Assembly (NCBI RefSeq): GCF_019091455.1
Contig: NZ_JAGXJN010000003.1
Coordinates: forward strand, 116,558 to 180,557
Length of the DNA stretch: 64,000 bases
Source of the DNA: Chitinophaga sp. GbtcB8
GTDB lineage: Bacteria; Bacteroidota; Bacteroidia; Chitinophagales; Chitinophagaceae
Reading direction: 5' to 3'
Shown: piece by piece, positions 16,751-25,525 of the stretch
Layout: the number at the start of each line of letters is the position of its first letter
Position numbering within the stretch: the first letter of the stretch is position 1
The notes under the pieces: generated by a model
What the model saw: only the letters and a program-made list of their open reading frames with translations
What the model was told of the DNA's origin: nothing
The model's database searches: none
Translations under genes and position numbers: made by a program

Positions 16751-18808
16751 TCAGAACATCAGCTCCGCGCCGCCAAAGTAGTTCCTGCCCGGCGCGGGGT
16801 TATAATAACGCTTGCCTACAGCATTCAGATCATTCCCCAGGCTGTAAGACTGATTCAGCAAATTATCCGCTCCCACGTATACGGATATACGGCATTTACC
16901 GGCATGTGGTATTTGCCAGCCCGCTTTGCACTGCACCAGGTTATAGGAGCGGGCAAAAGCAGTATTGGCATCATCCAGCGGTAAGCGGTCTGTGAAATTA
17001 TGCTGGCCAAAAACATAGATCCCGGCCGGTAGCTGCACCAGCAGGCTGTTAACCGCTACTTGTCTGGGTACGCCTGTCAGCTGGTTACCGGAAAAATCCT
17101 GTCCGGCGCTTTTGTAATCACTAAAACGGAAATGGCTATACGTATAGCTGCTTTGCCATTGTAAACCTCTTAACACTCCCTGCAACCGCGGGGCCAGGAT
17201 CCATAACATGCCCTGCGCTTCTACTCCCGTTTGATGGGTGCCGCCTGCATTGGTAAAAAACTCTGTACCATCATCATGAAGGTTGCGCACAATGGCATTT
17301 TGTAGGCGGTAGTAATATACAGAGGCATCTATCCAAAAGCGGTTACGGTTGCCGCTCATGCGCAGGCCTGCTTCATGGTTCCAGCCGTTTTCTGCCTGAA
17401 GTGCAGTGTTGATAATATTGTCGGAGGCGCGTACTTCTGCAATAGCAGGGGTAGAGTAGCCGCGGCTAACCGTAACACGGGCCGCCAGTGCCGGCGTGAT
17501 CAGGTAAGAAAGGGAAAAACGCGGCATCCACTGTGCATTGAATTTACGGGTGCTGTCACCTTTAGCGCCTTCACTAAAATTATAATGGAAATAGTTCAGG
17601 CTTACGGCCGCCTCCCAGATCCATTTTTCGTGCAGGCGCACACTGAGGCTGGTGAAATAAAAGTGCTGCTGCGCCCTGAGCTTGTCTGCTGCCTGCACCG
17701 TATCCCGTTTACCGCCGCGGTTGCCGTAGTTCACAATATCAGAGCTGGTAACCTGCCATTCCAGGCCGGTATTCCAGTTTACCAGCAGATCCGTCCCTGT
17801 TATGCGTTTATCGTGCAGGGAAATGTAGGTGCGTGCGCCGGCTGTATTTTCATCCCGCGCTTCATAATTGGTAATGAAAGGATTTTCAAAATGTGTGTTG
17901 GCGCCAAAAACAGTGATCACATGCTGCCAGCTGTTGCTGAGATTTGCTTCATGCACCAGCCCGCCCTGTAAGGTACGGTTGTATATGGCCGCTTTTTGAT
18001 CTACGGCGCCTGGCAGGGTGAGGGTGGCTGGCCGTGCTGCGCGTGGATTGTTTAATGCCTGCGCTTCTGTAAGCCCGCCGGGTGTACGATAAGAGAGATC
18101 ACTGTAAAAAGCCAGCAGCTTTAATTTATTTTTTTCATTATACTGCCATTGCTGGGCAGTTTGCAGGTAATATCTTTTAGAGGCGCTGTTGCTGCGGTAA
18201 CCATCCGCGCGCTGGTAGCCCTGGTACAGGCTTAGCTGGTAGTTGCCAAACTTTTGCTGCCACCCTGCTTTTTCGTGGAATAGGCCATAGGCGCCGCCCT
18301 GCACGGCTGCCCGTAAATGCATACTGTCTGCACCCAAACCCATGGGGTGCAGTAATATCACTCCGCCGGAGTTGGCGCCAAACAGGCTGCCATCCGGTCC
18401 TTTCAAGATCTCTGCGCTTTGAATGCTGCCCGGGTCTGCCAGGTTCAGGTAAGTGTTGCCGCCGGCATCGGTAAGCGGCATTTCATCCATATATATTTTC
18501 ACGTTGCGGATGCCAAACGGAGAACGCAGCAGGCTGCCTCTTACAGAAAGACGGTAGCTGCCGGGCGAACGTTCTTCCATGCGTACACCCGGAACCGTAT
18601 TCATGGCCGGTAGAAGTGTAGCGCCGGGTTGCAGCTGAAATTGTTTGCTGGTAATAACGCTGGTGGAAGTAGGTACCTGTAAAAGTGTTTGTTTACGTAA
18701 ATAAGCCTCCACTACAATCTCGTGAAGCTGACGCGTGGTATCCGTATCCTGCGCTGCCAGCCGGGTTAAGGGCAAGCCGGCAACCAGGAAAAGTAAAAGT
18801 TGTTTCAT
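16751..18808 (-). CDS. TonB-dependent outer-membrane receptor (no SusD partner)
   Basis: A 685-residue receptor for a small ligand such as a siderophore, haem or vitamin. Signal peptide to about residue 19 (LTRLAAQ), a short N-terminal stretch with EIVVEAYLRKQTLLQVPTSTSVI serving as TonB box region, plug domain with VPGVRMEERSPGSYRLSVRGSLLRSPFGIRNVKIYMDE and AEILKGPDGSLFGANSGGVI, then the barrel ending FGGAELMF. It lacks the SusC-type N-terminal extension and has no lipoprotein partner. I saw no cobalamin riboswitch or clear iron box upstream. A TonB gene is divergently encoded 1.4 kb away and may energise it. Confidence 0.92.
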   Translation of the reverse strand: MKQLLLFLVAGLPLTRLAAQDTDTTRQLHEIVVEAYLRKQTLLQVPTSTSVITSKQFQLQPGATLLPAMNTVPGVRMEERSPGSYRLSVRGSLLRSPFGIRNVKIYMDEMPLTDAGGNTYLNLADPGSIQSAEILKGPDGSLFGANSGGVILLHPMGLGADSMHLRAAVQGGAYGLFHEKAGWQQKFGNYQLSLYQGYQRADGYRSNSASKRYYLQTAQQWQYNEKNKLKLLAFYSDLSYRTPGGLTEAQALNNPRAARPATLTLPGAVDQKAAIYNRTLQGGLVHEANLSNSWQHVITVFGANTHFENPFITNYEARDENTAGARTYISLHDKRITGTDLLVNWNTGLEWQVTSSDIVNYGNRGGKRDTVQAADKLRAQQHFYFTSLSVRLHEKWIWEAAVSLNYFHYNFSEGAKGDSTRKFNAQWMPRFSLSYLITPALAARVTVSRGYSTPAIAEVRASDNIINTALQAENGWNHEAGLRMSGNRNRFWIDASVYYYRLQNAIVRNLHDDGTEFFTNAGGTHQTGVEAQGMLWILAPRLQGVLRGLQWQSSYTYSHFRFSDYKSAGQDFSGNQLTGVPRQVAVNSLLVQLPAGIYVFGQHNFTDRLPLDDANTAFARSYNLVQCKAGWQIPHAGKCRISVYVGADNLLNQSYSLGNDLNAVGKRYYNPAPGRNYFGGAELMF

Positions 18809-18847
18809 AGCAGAAACTAATGTAGAAAATATTCTTCAGCTCTCAGG

Positions 18848-19260
18848 TTACTTTCTGCTTACCCGCCAAATAGTGGCGGCATCATCGGGTACCAGCAAAG
18901 CACCATTTGGGCCATAATTATGCCAGTACTTGCCATAACTGCTTTTTCATTTTCTACCCGCTCACCGGCCTTATTTCGGCTGTATTAGTGATAAAACGGC
19001 CAGGAATTTCCACCTGGCGGGTGGTTTGCCTTTTCTTACAGCCCTGTGTATTGTTGTTGTAGCTAAGGTGAGGGCAGGTTGCAGATCTGCTGCGTTGGCC
19101 GCGGGCACAGTGATGATATTACCGCCGGGGTGGTACCGGCAAGCAACAAACCTGCGGCAAACAGCATCACAGCGGTTTCATTCAAAAATGATTGGGTATT
19201 ATAAGCGTCCACAATTATTCTGCCATTACATACGTAGAAGGAGCGCAGCTTTCCGGAAAA
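18848..19260 (-). pseudogene. Possible decayed secreted-protein gene
   Basis: Read on the minus strand, one frame gives 64 codons (stop at 19063-19065) containing a signal-peptide-like MLFAAGLLLAGTTPA. The neighbouring frame then gives GNIITVPAANAADLQPALTL and continues to a stop at 18971-18973, and after further stops the same frame gives SYGKYWHNYGPNGALLVPDD ending at 18848. A frame change in the C-rich stretch near 19125 would join the first two. The text looks coding but no family is recognised, and several stops interrupt it. Its upstream end coincides with the first tandem-repeat copy. Could be chance; low certainty. Confidence 0.25.
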
Positions 19261-19542
19261 AAAGGATCTGCTTCATTCAAAAGATGATCGGGTATTATAT
19301 ACAGTTGCAATTATTCTGCCATCACATACGTAGAAGGAGCGCAGCTTTCCGGAGAAAACGATCCGCTTCATTCAAAAAATGATTGGGTATTATATACAGC
19401 TGCAATTATCACATACGTAGAGAGAGCGCAGCTTTCCGGAAAAAACGATCTGCTTCATTCAAAAAATGATTGGGTATTATATACAGTTGCAATTATCACA
19501 TACGTAGAAGGAACGCAGCTTTCCGGAAAAAAAACGATCTGC
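19177..19542. repeat. Four-copy tandem repeat, ~95-bp unit
   Basis: Copies begin at 19177, 19272, 19367 and 19454 (each with TTCATTCAAAA) and the last ends at 19542. Units one and two are 95 bp; three and four are 87-89 bp because the same 8 bases are missing after AATTAT. All share GGGTATTAT, CATACGTAGA and CGCAGCTTTCCGGA blocks, including the palindromes TACGTA and TTCCGGAA. The period is not a multiple of three and the reading frames break, so it is not a coding repeat. Confidence 0.92.
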
Positions 19543-19685
19543 ACAAAAAAAATCTATGCGTTCTGTTTGGAATTATGAATTACGGATGTATATTTGTCTA
19601 CCAATTCTATAGGAAATATAGAAATAAAAATACCACCACCCGGGAGTACGCGGCTTAGTACTCCGGCAGCTGTTGTCCCACCAGC

Positions 19686-19889
19686 TTAACACTGCCCGCC
19701 GGTCCATTTTAAATCATAAAAATGGCTGTTATGCAACGGTATATTCGTATAGCTGTCTGTGCTTACAGGATGGGTGTGATGGTAAAGGGCGGTTCTGCCC
19801 GGACCCTGGCCTGCAGTGGCTATGGTTGTTGTTAATAAAAGCGTTGTTTGCTGTAAATAAATGCTCCGGATGGTTTGCGGGATCGGCAT
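19686..19889 (-). CDS. Possible small protein, unrecognised
   Basis: A 67-codon frame beginning MPIPQTIRSIYLQQT with a Thr/Leu-rich stretch (LLLTTTIATA) and a His/Tyr-rich tail. It has no homologue that I recognise. A perfect TAAATTTG box (19894-19901 on the minus strand) ends 4 bp before the ATG, which would make any transcript nearly leaderless; no matching TTTG element was found at the usual distance. It may be another fragment of decayed sequence in this gap. Confidence 0.25.
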   Translation of the reverse strand: MPIPQTIRSIYLQQTTLLLTTTIATAGQGPGRTALYHHTHPVSTDSYTNIPLHNSHFYDLKWTGGQC

Positions 19890-20144
19890 GTTGCAAATTT
19901 ATTGGTGGTAAATTTTGTGTAATGTGCCTCCCGCGCCCCGTGGCATTCTCTTAGCAGCATCATTCATAATATTGAGATGCATATAAGATACAATACTTCC
20001 TTTAGCAAGATAGGTGATCCCGATCCGGATGTCAATCTGGGCTGGTATAATTATATGCTGTAACTCATTTTCATATAGTCTTTCCGTTTCGTTAGATCAG
20101 AAACCAGTCTTTATACCCCTTCCGTAGCTTCAGCTCTGGAACCT

Positions 20145-20189
20145 GCTGTAAAGCGATCCGTTTAACGGAGCTGCTTTACAGCTTTTTTT
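20145..20189 (+). terminator. Intrinsic terminator with no upstream plus-strand gene
   Basis: Perfect 10-bp arms (20145-20154/20173-20182) with an inner TCCG/CGGA pairing and a run of seven T. It lies 54 bp before the TonB gene, and no plus-strand gene precedes it, so it either ends a non-coding transcript or works as an attenuator in the TonB leader. Confidence 0.75.
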
Positions 20190-20242
20190 ATTCCTGCATA
20201 TGGAAAATTATTCCATCCCGCATCTTATAGAAAACTTATACC

Positions 20243-21094
20243 ATGATGACCTCAACTACACTCCCCGGAAATGATTTTCTCGACATCCTGTTTAACGGAA
20301 GGAACAAGGAATATGGTGCTTATGCATTGCGCCGAAAGTATGATCAGCGGGTACGGAATGCCATACTGGGTACGGCTTCCATTGCGCTGGTGGTTATAGG
20401 CGGTTATGCATTGAATAACACGCTGATGGCATCGGTAACGCATACACGAATAACGATGCCTCCTGTTGTACCCATTACTCCAATTGAGCCAATATTACCT
20501 CCTGAAAAAGTGGTTACTCCTCCACCGCCACCAGCTACAGCAAGCACTCCACCCCCTGTAATGGCCAGTGTTACATTTACATCGCCTCCCAACATTACCA
20601 GGGACGATGTGCCGGAGGAAGATGAAGTGCCACCCATTACTGAACTGGAACATAAAGCTGTAGGCTTAAGAACCAGTGACGGTCCTGATGATGGTATTGA
20701 TCCCGGATTAGTGCCATCAGTAGGTACAGGTGTGGTAGAAGCACCCGTTGCAGCTGTGCGGGACGATCATGATGAAATTTTCAGATTTGTGGAAATCCCT
20801 CCTTCTTTCCCCGGTGGTGAGGAAGCGCTGGCACGTTATTTAGGCAACCACCTCCGCTATCCGCAGCTGGCTTCAGAAACGGGCGTTTCAGGCACTGTAT
20901 TCGTACAGTTTGTGGTAGACTATGAAGGCAATGTAAAAGATGTAAAACCGGTAGGCGCCCGTAAAGGCGCTGGGCTGGAAGAAGAAGCTACCCGTGTGAT
21001 CAAAGCTATGCCTAAATGGAGACCCGGCAAACAGAACGGCCGGGCCGTATCCGTACTTTATAATATACCAGTGAATTTCCACTTAGAAAATTAA
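20243..21094 (+). CDS. tonB: TonB family energy transducer
   Basis: Couples the inner-membrane proton motive force to outer-membrane receptors. 283 residues: a Bacteroidota-type cytoplasmic start (FLDILFNGRNKEYGAYALRRKYDQRV), one transmembrane helix (~38-55), a periplasmic Pro-rich linker (~73-125, with PPPPPAT), and a C-terminal TonB domain (~190-283) beginning FPGGEEALARYLGNHLRYPQ and containing GTVFVQFVVDYEGNVKDVKP and MPKWRPGKQNGRAVSV. It is monocistronic with a hairpin after it; ExbB/ExbD are not nearby. It could serve any of the receptors in this window. The tandem ATG pair at 20243/20246 makes the exact start uncertain by one codon. Confidence 0.93.
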   Translation: MMTSTTLPGNDFLDILFNGRNKEYGAYALRRKYDQRVRNAILGTASIALVVIGGYALNNTLMASVTHTRITMPPVVPITPIEPILPPEKVVTPPPPPATASTPPPVMASVTFTSPPNITRDDVPEEDEVPPITELEHKAVGLRTSDGPDDGIDPGLVPSVGTGVVEAPVAAVRDDHDEIFRFVEIPPSFPGGEEALARYLGNHLRYPQLASETGVSGTVFVQFVVDYEGNVKDVKPVGARKGAGLEEEATRVIKAMPKWRPGKQNGRAVSVLYNIPVNFHLEN

Positions 21095-21118
21095 CGGGGG
21101 ACATATAGATCCGGCAGA

Positions 21119-21171
21119 CGGCCATAAGAAGCACCTGGCGCCCATCCCTGGGAACAGGCTTTTTATGGCCG
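21119..21171 (+). terminator. Terminator after tonB
   Basis: Arms 21119-21132 and 21158-21171 pair over 14 positions with one G-U; the 3' arm contains a five-T run. The loop holds a second small GC hairpin. Confidence 0.65.
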
Positions 21172-21261
21172 CTGCCATCTTTTAGCCTGCCAGCAGCTTT
21201 TTGCTTTTACCTTTCTGCATTTATTCGTACTTTTCGAGCGGGAATCAGCAAATCAGTTAGC

Positions 21262-23844
21262 ATGGAAGCTCCGGTTAATAATGCATTACAGTTGTTCAGG
21301 AACCTGGTAGGAACTAAGTTTCAGCTCTATAACAGTCTTTTTACTTCATTACCTTTTCACCGCGTTGAAAAAACGGGTATTTTCCTTTCTCTGTTCCTGC
21401 TCCATTGTGAGGAGGGATTTGCCAGGAAACATAGCCCGGAAGAGATCCTGAGCTCTTTTTTTGAACAATATACCACTTATCGTGATGAGCAGCAGCAAAC
21501 GGACCTGCTGTTCCGCTTTGTACAGTATGCCGAACGGCAGGTGGTATTATTTGATGCCCTGGAAGATGCGGCCTTCCGCGATATCCGCGATACACAGGGC
21601 GCCGGCTCGCTCCGGCAGCTGCAATCGCAGGTAATGCAGGGGCAGGCGGAAGAGGCCCTCGCCAAAAAGCTGGAGGACTTTTCCGTACGGCTGGTGCTCA
21701 CAGCCCACCCCACGCAGTTCTACCCCGGCGAAGTGCTGGGCATCATCAACGACCTTTCCAACGCCCTTATAAATGATAATACCGCCCAGGTAAATATGTA
21801 CCTGCAGCAGCTGGGTAAAACGCCTTTCTTTAAAAAAGAAAAGCCTACCCCCTACGATGAAGCTATTAGCCTCATCTGGTTCCTGGAAAATGTATTTTAC
21901 CAGGCTGCCGGGCGTACGGTATCTTACCTGAAATCACATTTCCCCCAGGCCGTTAGCGAAAGCAACCAGCTGATCCGCATGGGCTTCTGGCCCGGTGGCG
22001 ACCGTGACGGGAATCCTTTTGTAAATGCACCTATTACTTTACAGGTAGCAGACGCCCTGAGGGGTGCTATTATAAAATGTTATTATTTAGATGTGCGCAA
22101 GCTCAAACGCCGCCTTACATTCAAAGGCGTGGAAAATGAGCTGACCACCCTGGAACAGAAGCTGTACAGCAACCTGTTCATACCCGGCCAGCGCACAGAT
22201 CTTTGCCAGAGCGAAATACTGGATACCCTGCTGCGCATTCGCGATACCATAGTGCAACAGCACAACGGGCTGTTTGTACACCTGGTGGAAACGCTCATCA
22301 GCCGCGTAGAGCTGTTCGGGTTATTCTTTGCTTCGCTGGATATAAGACAGGATAGCTCTGTACACAGCAAGCTGCTGGAGGTCATTGCGGAAGTGAGTGA
22401 TGCTTTGCCAAAGAACTATACATCCTTACCGGATGCCGGTAAAATAAAAGCGCTGCTGGCGGTTACCCAACCGGTGAACAGCAGCCTTTTAAAAGAAGAC
22501 CTGCATAAGGATACGCTGGAAACCATCAAAACCGTGCAAACCATCCAGCAGGCCAATGGGGAAGAAGGCTGTAACCGCTACATCATCAGCCACAGCACCA
22601 GCGCGCTGAATGTAATAGAAGTATACGGCCTGTTGCTGCTGGGCGGGTGGAAAAAAGAGCATCTTACCATTGATATTGTACCACTGTTTGAAACCATCGA
22701 CGATCTGCGGGCAGCCGGCAACGTAATGCGCTCCCTGTATGAGAACGAAGCATACCGGCAGCATCTGCACCGGCGCGGTAACAAACAAACCATTATGCTG
22801 GGCTTTTCAGACGGCACCAAAGACGGGGGGTACCTCATGGCCAACTGGAGCATTTATAAAGCCAAGGAAGAGCTCACAAAACTTTCCCGGGAAGCCGGTA
22901 TTGACGTGGTGTTCTTTGACGGCCGTGGTGGCCCTCCGGGCCGTGGTGGCGGAAAAACGCACCAGTTCTATGCTTCCATGGGCCGCAATATTGCCAATAA
23001 AGAAATTCAGCTCACTATACAGGGACAAACTGTTAGCTCCAATTTTGGCACGGTGGATTCCGCGCAGTTTAACCTGGAGCAGCTGGTGCATGCAGGTATC
23101 TCCAATGAGCTGTTCTCCTCCCGCGAGGTAACGCTCAGCGATTCGGAAGCAGACCTGCTGCAATCCCTGGCAGATGCAGGCTATCAGTCGTTTAATCAGC
23201 TGAAGCACCATCCCAGCTTTATGGATTACCTGGAGCATACCAGCCCCTTACGTTATTATGCAGAGGCTAACATAGGCAGCCGCCCTTCCAAGCGTAATGC
23301 CGCAGCCAGGCTTAACCTGAACGATCTCAGGGCTGTACCTTATGTAGGCGCCTGGAGCCAGCTAAAGCAGAATGTGCCTGCCTTTTATGGTGTAGGCACC
23401 GCCTTGCAGCAGCTGGAAAAAGAGGGCAGGTGGACTGAGCTGGAACGCCTGTACCAGCATTCCCTGTTCTTTAAAACCTTGCTGGATAACTGTGAAATGG
23501 CTATGATAAAAAGCTATATGCCGTTAACCGCGCATCTTGCCAATCACCCGGTATATGGTCCTATATGGCAAATGATCTGTGATGAATTTGATCTGACGAA
23601 AAAATATCTGCTCAAGCTTTCCGGCGCATCCACCCTGATGGGGAATAGCCCGGTAGAGCAGCTGTCCATACAAATGCGGGAGCGTATAGTGCTGCCGTTA
23701 GTGACGATCCAGCAATATGCCCTGGGCCGTATCCGTGAGCTGGAACAGCAGGAGGATAAAGGTAACGGGCATAAGGAAGTATTTGAAAGGCTGGTAGTAC
23801 GTTGTTCTTTCGGTATTATCAATGCCGGCCGCAATTCAGCTTAA
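21262..23844 (+). CDS. ppc: Phosphoenolpyruvate carboxylase
   Basis: Carboxylates PEP to oxaloacetate in the cytoplasm to refill the TCA cycle. At 860 residues it is full length for a bacterial enzyme. Key parts are the catalytic His in VLTAHPTQ (His149), GFWPGGDRDGNPFVN, MLGFSDGTKDGGYLMANW, the glycine-rich loop FFDGRGGPPGRGGGKTH that closes over the substrate, and SNFGT. The C-terminus reads RCSFGIINAGRNSA rather than the usual ...MRNTG, a small departure. It lies upstream of the gnd-zwf-pgl group but is separated by a long inverted repeat, so it is probably its own unit. Confidence 0.95.
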   Translation: MEAPVNNALQLFRNLVGTKFQLYNSLFTSLPFHRVEKTGIFLSLFLLHCEEGFARKHSPEEILSSFFEQYTTYRDEQQQTDLLFRFVQYAERQVVLFDALEDAAFRDIRDTQGAGSLRQLQSQVMQGQAEEALAKKLEDFSVRLVLTAHPTQFYPGEVLGIINDLSNALINDNTAQVNMYLQQLGKTPFFKKEKPTPYDEAISLIWFLENVFYQAAGRTVSYLKSHFPQAVSESNQLIRMGFWPGGDRDGNPFVNAPITLQVADALRGAIIKCYYLDVRKLKRRLTFKGVENELTTLEQKLYSNLFIPGQRTDLCQSEILDTLLRIRDTIVQQHNGLFVHLVETLISRVELFGLFFASLDIRQDSSVHSKLLEVIAEVSDALPKNYTSLPDAGKIKALLAVTQPVNSSLLKEDLHKDTLETIKTVQTIQQANGEEGCNRYIISHSTSALNVIEVYGLLLLGGWKKEHLTIDIVPLFETIDDLRAAGNVMRSLYENEAYRQHLHRRGNKQTIMLGFSDGTKDGGYLMANWSIYKAKEELTKLSREAGIDVVFFDGRGGPPGRGGGKTHQFYASMGRNIANKEIQLTIQGQTVSSNFGTVDSAQFNLEQLVHAGISNELFSSREVTLSDSEADLLQSLADAGYQSFNQLKHHPSFMDYLEHTSPLRYYAEANIGSRPSKRNAAARLNLNDLRAVPYVGAWSQLKQNVPAFYGVGTALQQLEKEGRWTELERLYQHSLFFKTLLDNCEMAMIKSYMPLTAHLANHPVYGPIWQMICDEFDLTKKYLLKLSGASTLMGNSPVEQLSIQMRERIVLPLVTIQQYALGRIRELEQQEDKGNGHKEVFERLVVRCSFGIINAGRNSA

Positions 23845-23850
23845 GAGCCG

Positions 23851-23953
23851 AAAGCGCAAAGCATAAAGCACAAAGCTGAATGCGCAACATTCAAAATATA
23901 ACTAAACCATAACATCAATAGCAAAAGGCAGGCGGCTTTATGCTTTGCGCTTT
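23851..23953. repeat. 19-bp perfect inverted repeat with 65-nt loop
   Basis: Arms 23851-23869 and 23935-23953 match exactly and are built of repeated AAAGC words. The feature lies between ppc and gnd. It could terminate ppc transcription or give a long stem; the large loop is unusual for a simple terminator. Confidence 0.7.
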
Positions 23954-24019
23954 ATGCTTTCTGCAAAAATTTGATGTATTTGTCCTAATTTTACAACTCT
24001 TTCACTTTTACTTTATCTT

Positions 24020-25435
24020 ATGTCAAACAGCTTATATGATTTTGGAATGATTGGCCTGGGGGTAATGGGCAGGAACCTGTTACTGAATATGGCCGATCAT
24101 GGATTTTCCGTTATCGGATTTGATAAGGATGCTACCAAGAACGCTGCGCTGGAATCCGCTGCCACAGCAGGTACTACGGTAAAAGGCGTAGCCGAGCTGG
24201 CCACCATGATCCAATTGTTGCAGCGCCCGCGCCGGGTAATGATGCTGGTGCCTGCCGGTCAGCCGGTGGATGATGTCATTGCTTCCCTGCTGCCTTTATT
24301 GGAGCCGGGCGATGTGATTATTGACGGGGGCAACTCGCACTATACAGATACCCTGAGACGTGTAAAATATTTAAGGGAAAAGCAGCTCCACTTTATGGGC
24401 ATTGGCGTTTCCGGTGGTGAAATGGGCGCCCGTACAGGGCCGGCCATTATGCCCGGCGGCGACCAGGAAGCCTATGAAAAGGTACGCCCCATGCTGGAAG
24501 CCGTTGCGGCCAAAGTTAAAGGGGAGCCTTGCGTGGCCTACTTAGGTAAAGAAGGCGCCGGCCATTACGTAAAGATGGTGCATAACGGTATTGAATATGG
24601 TATTATGCAGCTGATCAGCGAAGCCTATGCTTTACTGCAACAGGCCGGCCTGGATAACGACCAGCTGCATAAAATATTTGATTCCTGGAACAAAGGCCCG
24701 CTGCAATCTTTCCTGGTAGAGATCACAGCCGACATCTTTTTACAGAAAGACGATAAAACCGATAAACGCCTGGTAGACGTGATCTCCGACAAAGCCGGCT
24801 CCAAAGGTACCGGTAAGTGGACTTCTCAGGATGCGATGGACCTGCCGGTAGCTATACCGGTAATTGATACGGCCGTAGCACTACGTACGTTGAGCGGTTA
24901 TAAAGAGGAACGCGTACAGGCGGCAGCGTTATACGAAGCGCCGGCTGCACGTATCAATACACCGGCCGATACCTGGATCCAGCAGGTGCATGATGCCTTG
25001 TACTTTGGTACCATCATGAGCTATGCACAGGGCCTGGCCATGCTGCGTAAAGCATCTGATGAGCTGAAAATGGAAATACCATTACCGCAGGTAGTTAAAG
25101 TATGGCGGGGTGGTTGTATCATCCGTTCTGTGCTGCTGGAAACATTTGCCAATGCGTACGTACAGTCGCCGGACCTGCCCAACATCCTGCTGAATAAGGA
25201 AGTGGCGGCAATGGTGCAGCCCATTGAAACCAATACCCGCACCGCCATTGCACAGGCTGCGCAGGCAGGTGTACCGGTAGCCGGTATCATGGCCGCATTA
25301 TCTTACTTTGATGCATACCGTACGGAAAGAATGCCTACTAACCTGGTACAGGCGCAGCGGGATTATTTCGGGGCACATACCTATCAGCGTATAGACATGC
25401 CCGGTACTTTCCATACCGTTTGGGAACAACATTAA
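24020..25435 (+). CDS. gnd: 6-phosphogluconate dehydrogenase (decarboxylating)
   Basis: Oxidises 6-phosphogluconate to ribulose 5-phosphate with release of CO2 and NADPH, the third oxidative step of the pentose phosphate pathway. 471 residues, the standard long form. Seen: dinucleotide-binding GLGVMGRNLLLNMADHGFSV, substrate-binding GVSGGEMGARTGPAIMPGG, catalytic Lys/His stretch GAGHYVKMVHNGIEYG (6PGDH signature region) and the C-terminal YFDAYRTERMPTNLVQAQRDYFGAHTY. First gene of a gnd-zwf-pgl group. Confidence 0.97.
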   Translation: MSNSLYDFGMIGLGVMGRNLLLNMADHGFSVIGFDKDATKNAALESAATAGTTVKGVAELATMIQLLQRPRRVMMLVPAGQPVDDVIASLLPLLEPGDVIIDGGNSHYTDTLRRVKYLREKQLHFMGIGVSGGEMGARTGPAIMPGGDQEAYEKVRPMLEAVAAKVKGEPCVAYLGKEGAGHYVKMVHNGIEYGIMQLISEAYALLQQAGLDNDQLHKIFDSWNKGPLQSFLVEITADIFLQKDDKTDKRLVDVISDKAGSKGTGKWTSQDAMDLPVAIPVIDTAVALRTLSGYKEERVQAAALYEAPAARINTPADTWIQQVHDALYFGTIMSYAQGLAMLRKASDELKMEIPLPQVVKVWRGGCIIRSVLLETFANAYVQSPDLPNILLNKEVAAMVQPIETNTRTAIAQAAQAGVPVAGIMAALSYFDAYRTERMPTNLVQAQRDYFGAHTYQRIDMPGTFHTVWEQH

Positions 25436-25446
25436 ATAAAGCTGTA

Positions 25447-25499
25447 AGCTTTTAGCAGCCAGCCTTTAGCCTGTACTATTTTGCTAACTGCTAAAAGCT
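25447..25499 (+). terminator. Inverted repeat between gnd and zwf
   Basis: Perfect 12-bp arms (25447-25458/25488-25499) made of AGCTTTTAGC words in a 90-bp spacer. It may partly terminate or stabilise messages inside the gnd-zwf-pgl group. Confidence 0.55.
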
Positions 25500-25525
25500 A
25501 ACGGCTAACAGCTAAATATAATTTT

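Larger units (their letters stand above)
18809..20242. other. 1.4-kb gene-poor gap with tandem repeat and gene remains
   Basis: Between the divergent TonB receptor and TonB genes. It holds a small hairpin (18863-18868/18874-18879), minus-strand protein-like text interrupted by stops (18848-19260), a four-copy tandem repeat (19177-19542), a possible small minus-strand ORF (19686-19889) and a plus-strand intrinsic terminator (20145-20189). No intact, recognisable gene fills it. Confidence 0.6.

Noticed and set aside
18809..19010. Cobalamin riboswitch upstream of the TonB receptor
   Set aside because: A GCCACT-containing hairpin is present on the minus strand, but the B12 box and the other conserved blocks are missing.
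19026..19382. 118-codon plus-strand frame across the first repeat copies
   Set aside because: It stays open only because copies one and two happen to be 96 bases apart at one point; the later 95- and 87-base steps break the frame and the composition is not protein-like.
19177..19542. CRISPR-like array
   Set aside because: Units are contiguous ~87-95 bp copies without unique spacers, and no cas genes are present.
19977..20063. 28-codon frame ending DVNLGWYNYML, recalling the tail of RHS-repeat core proteins
   Set aside because: Too short, no RHS gene adjacent, and the resemblance is only a few residues; at most a fragment.
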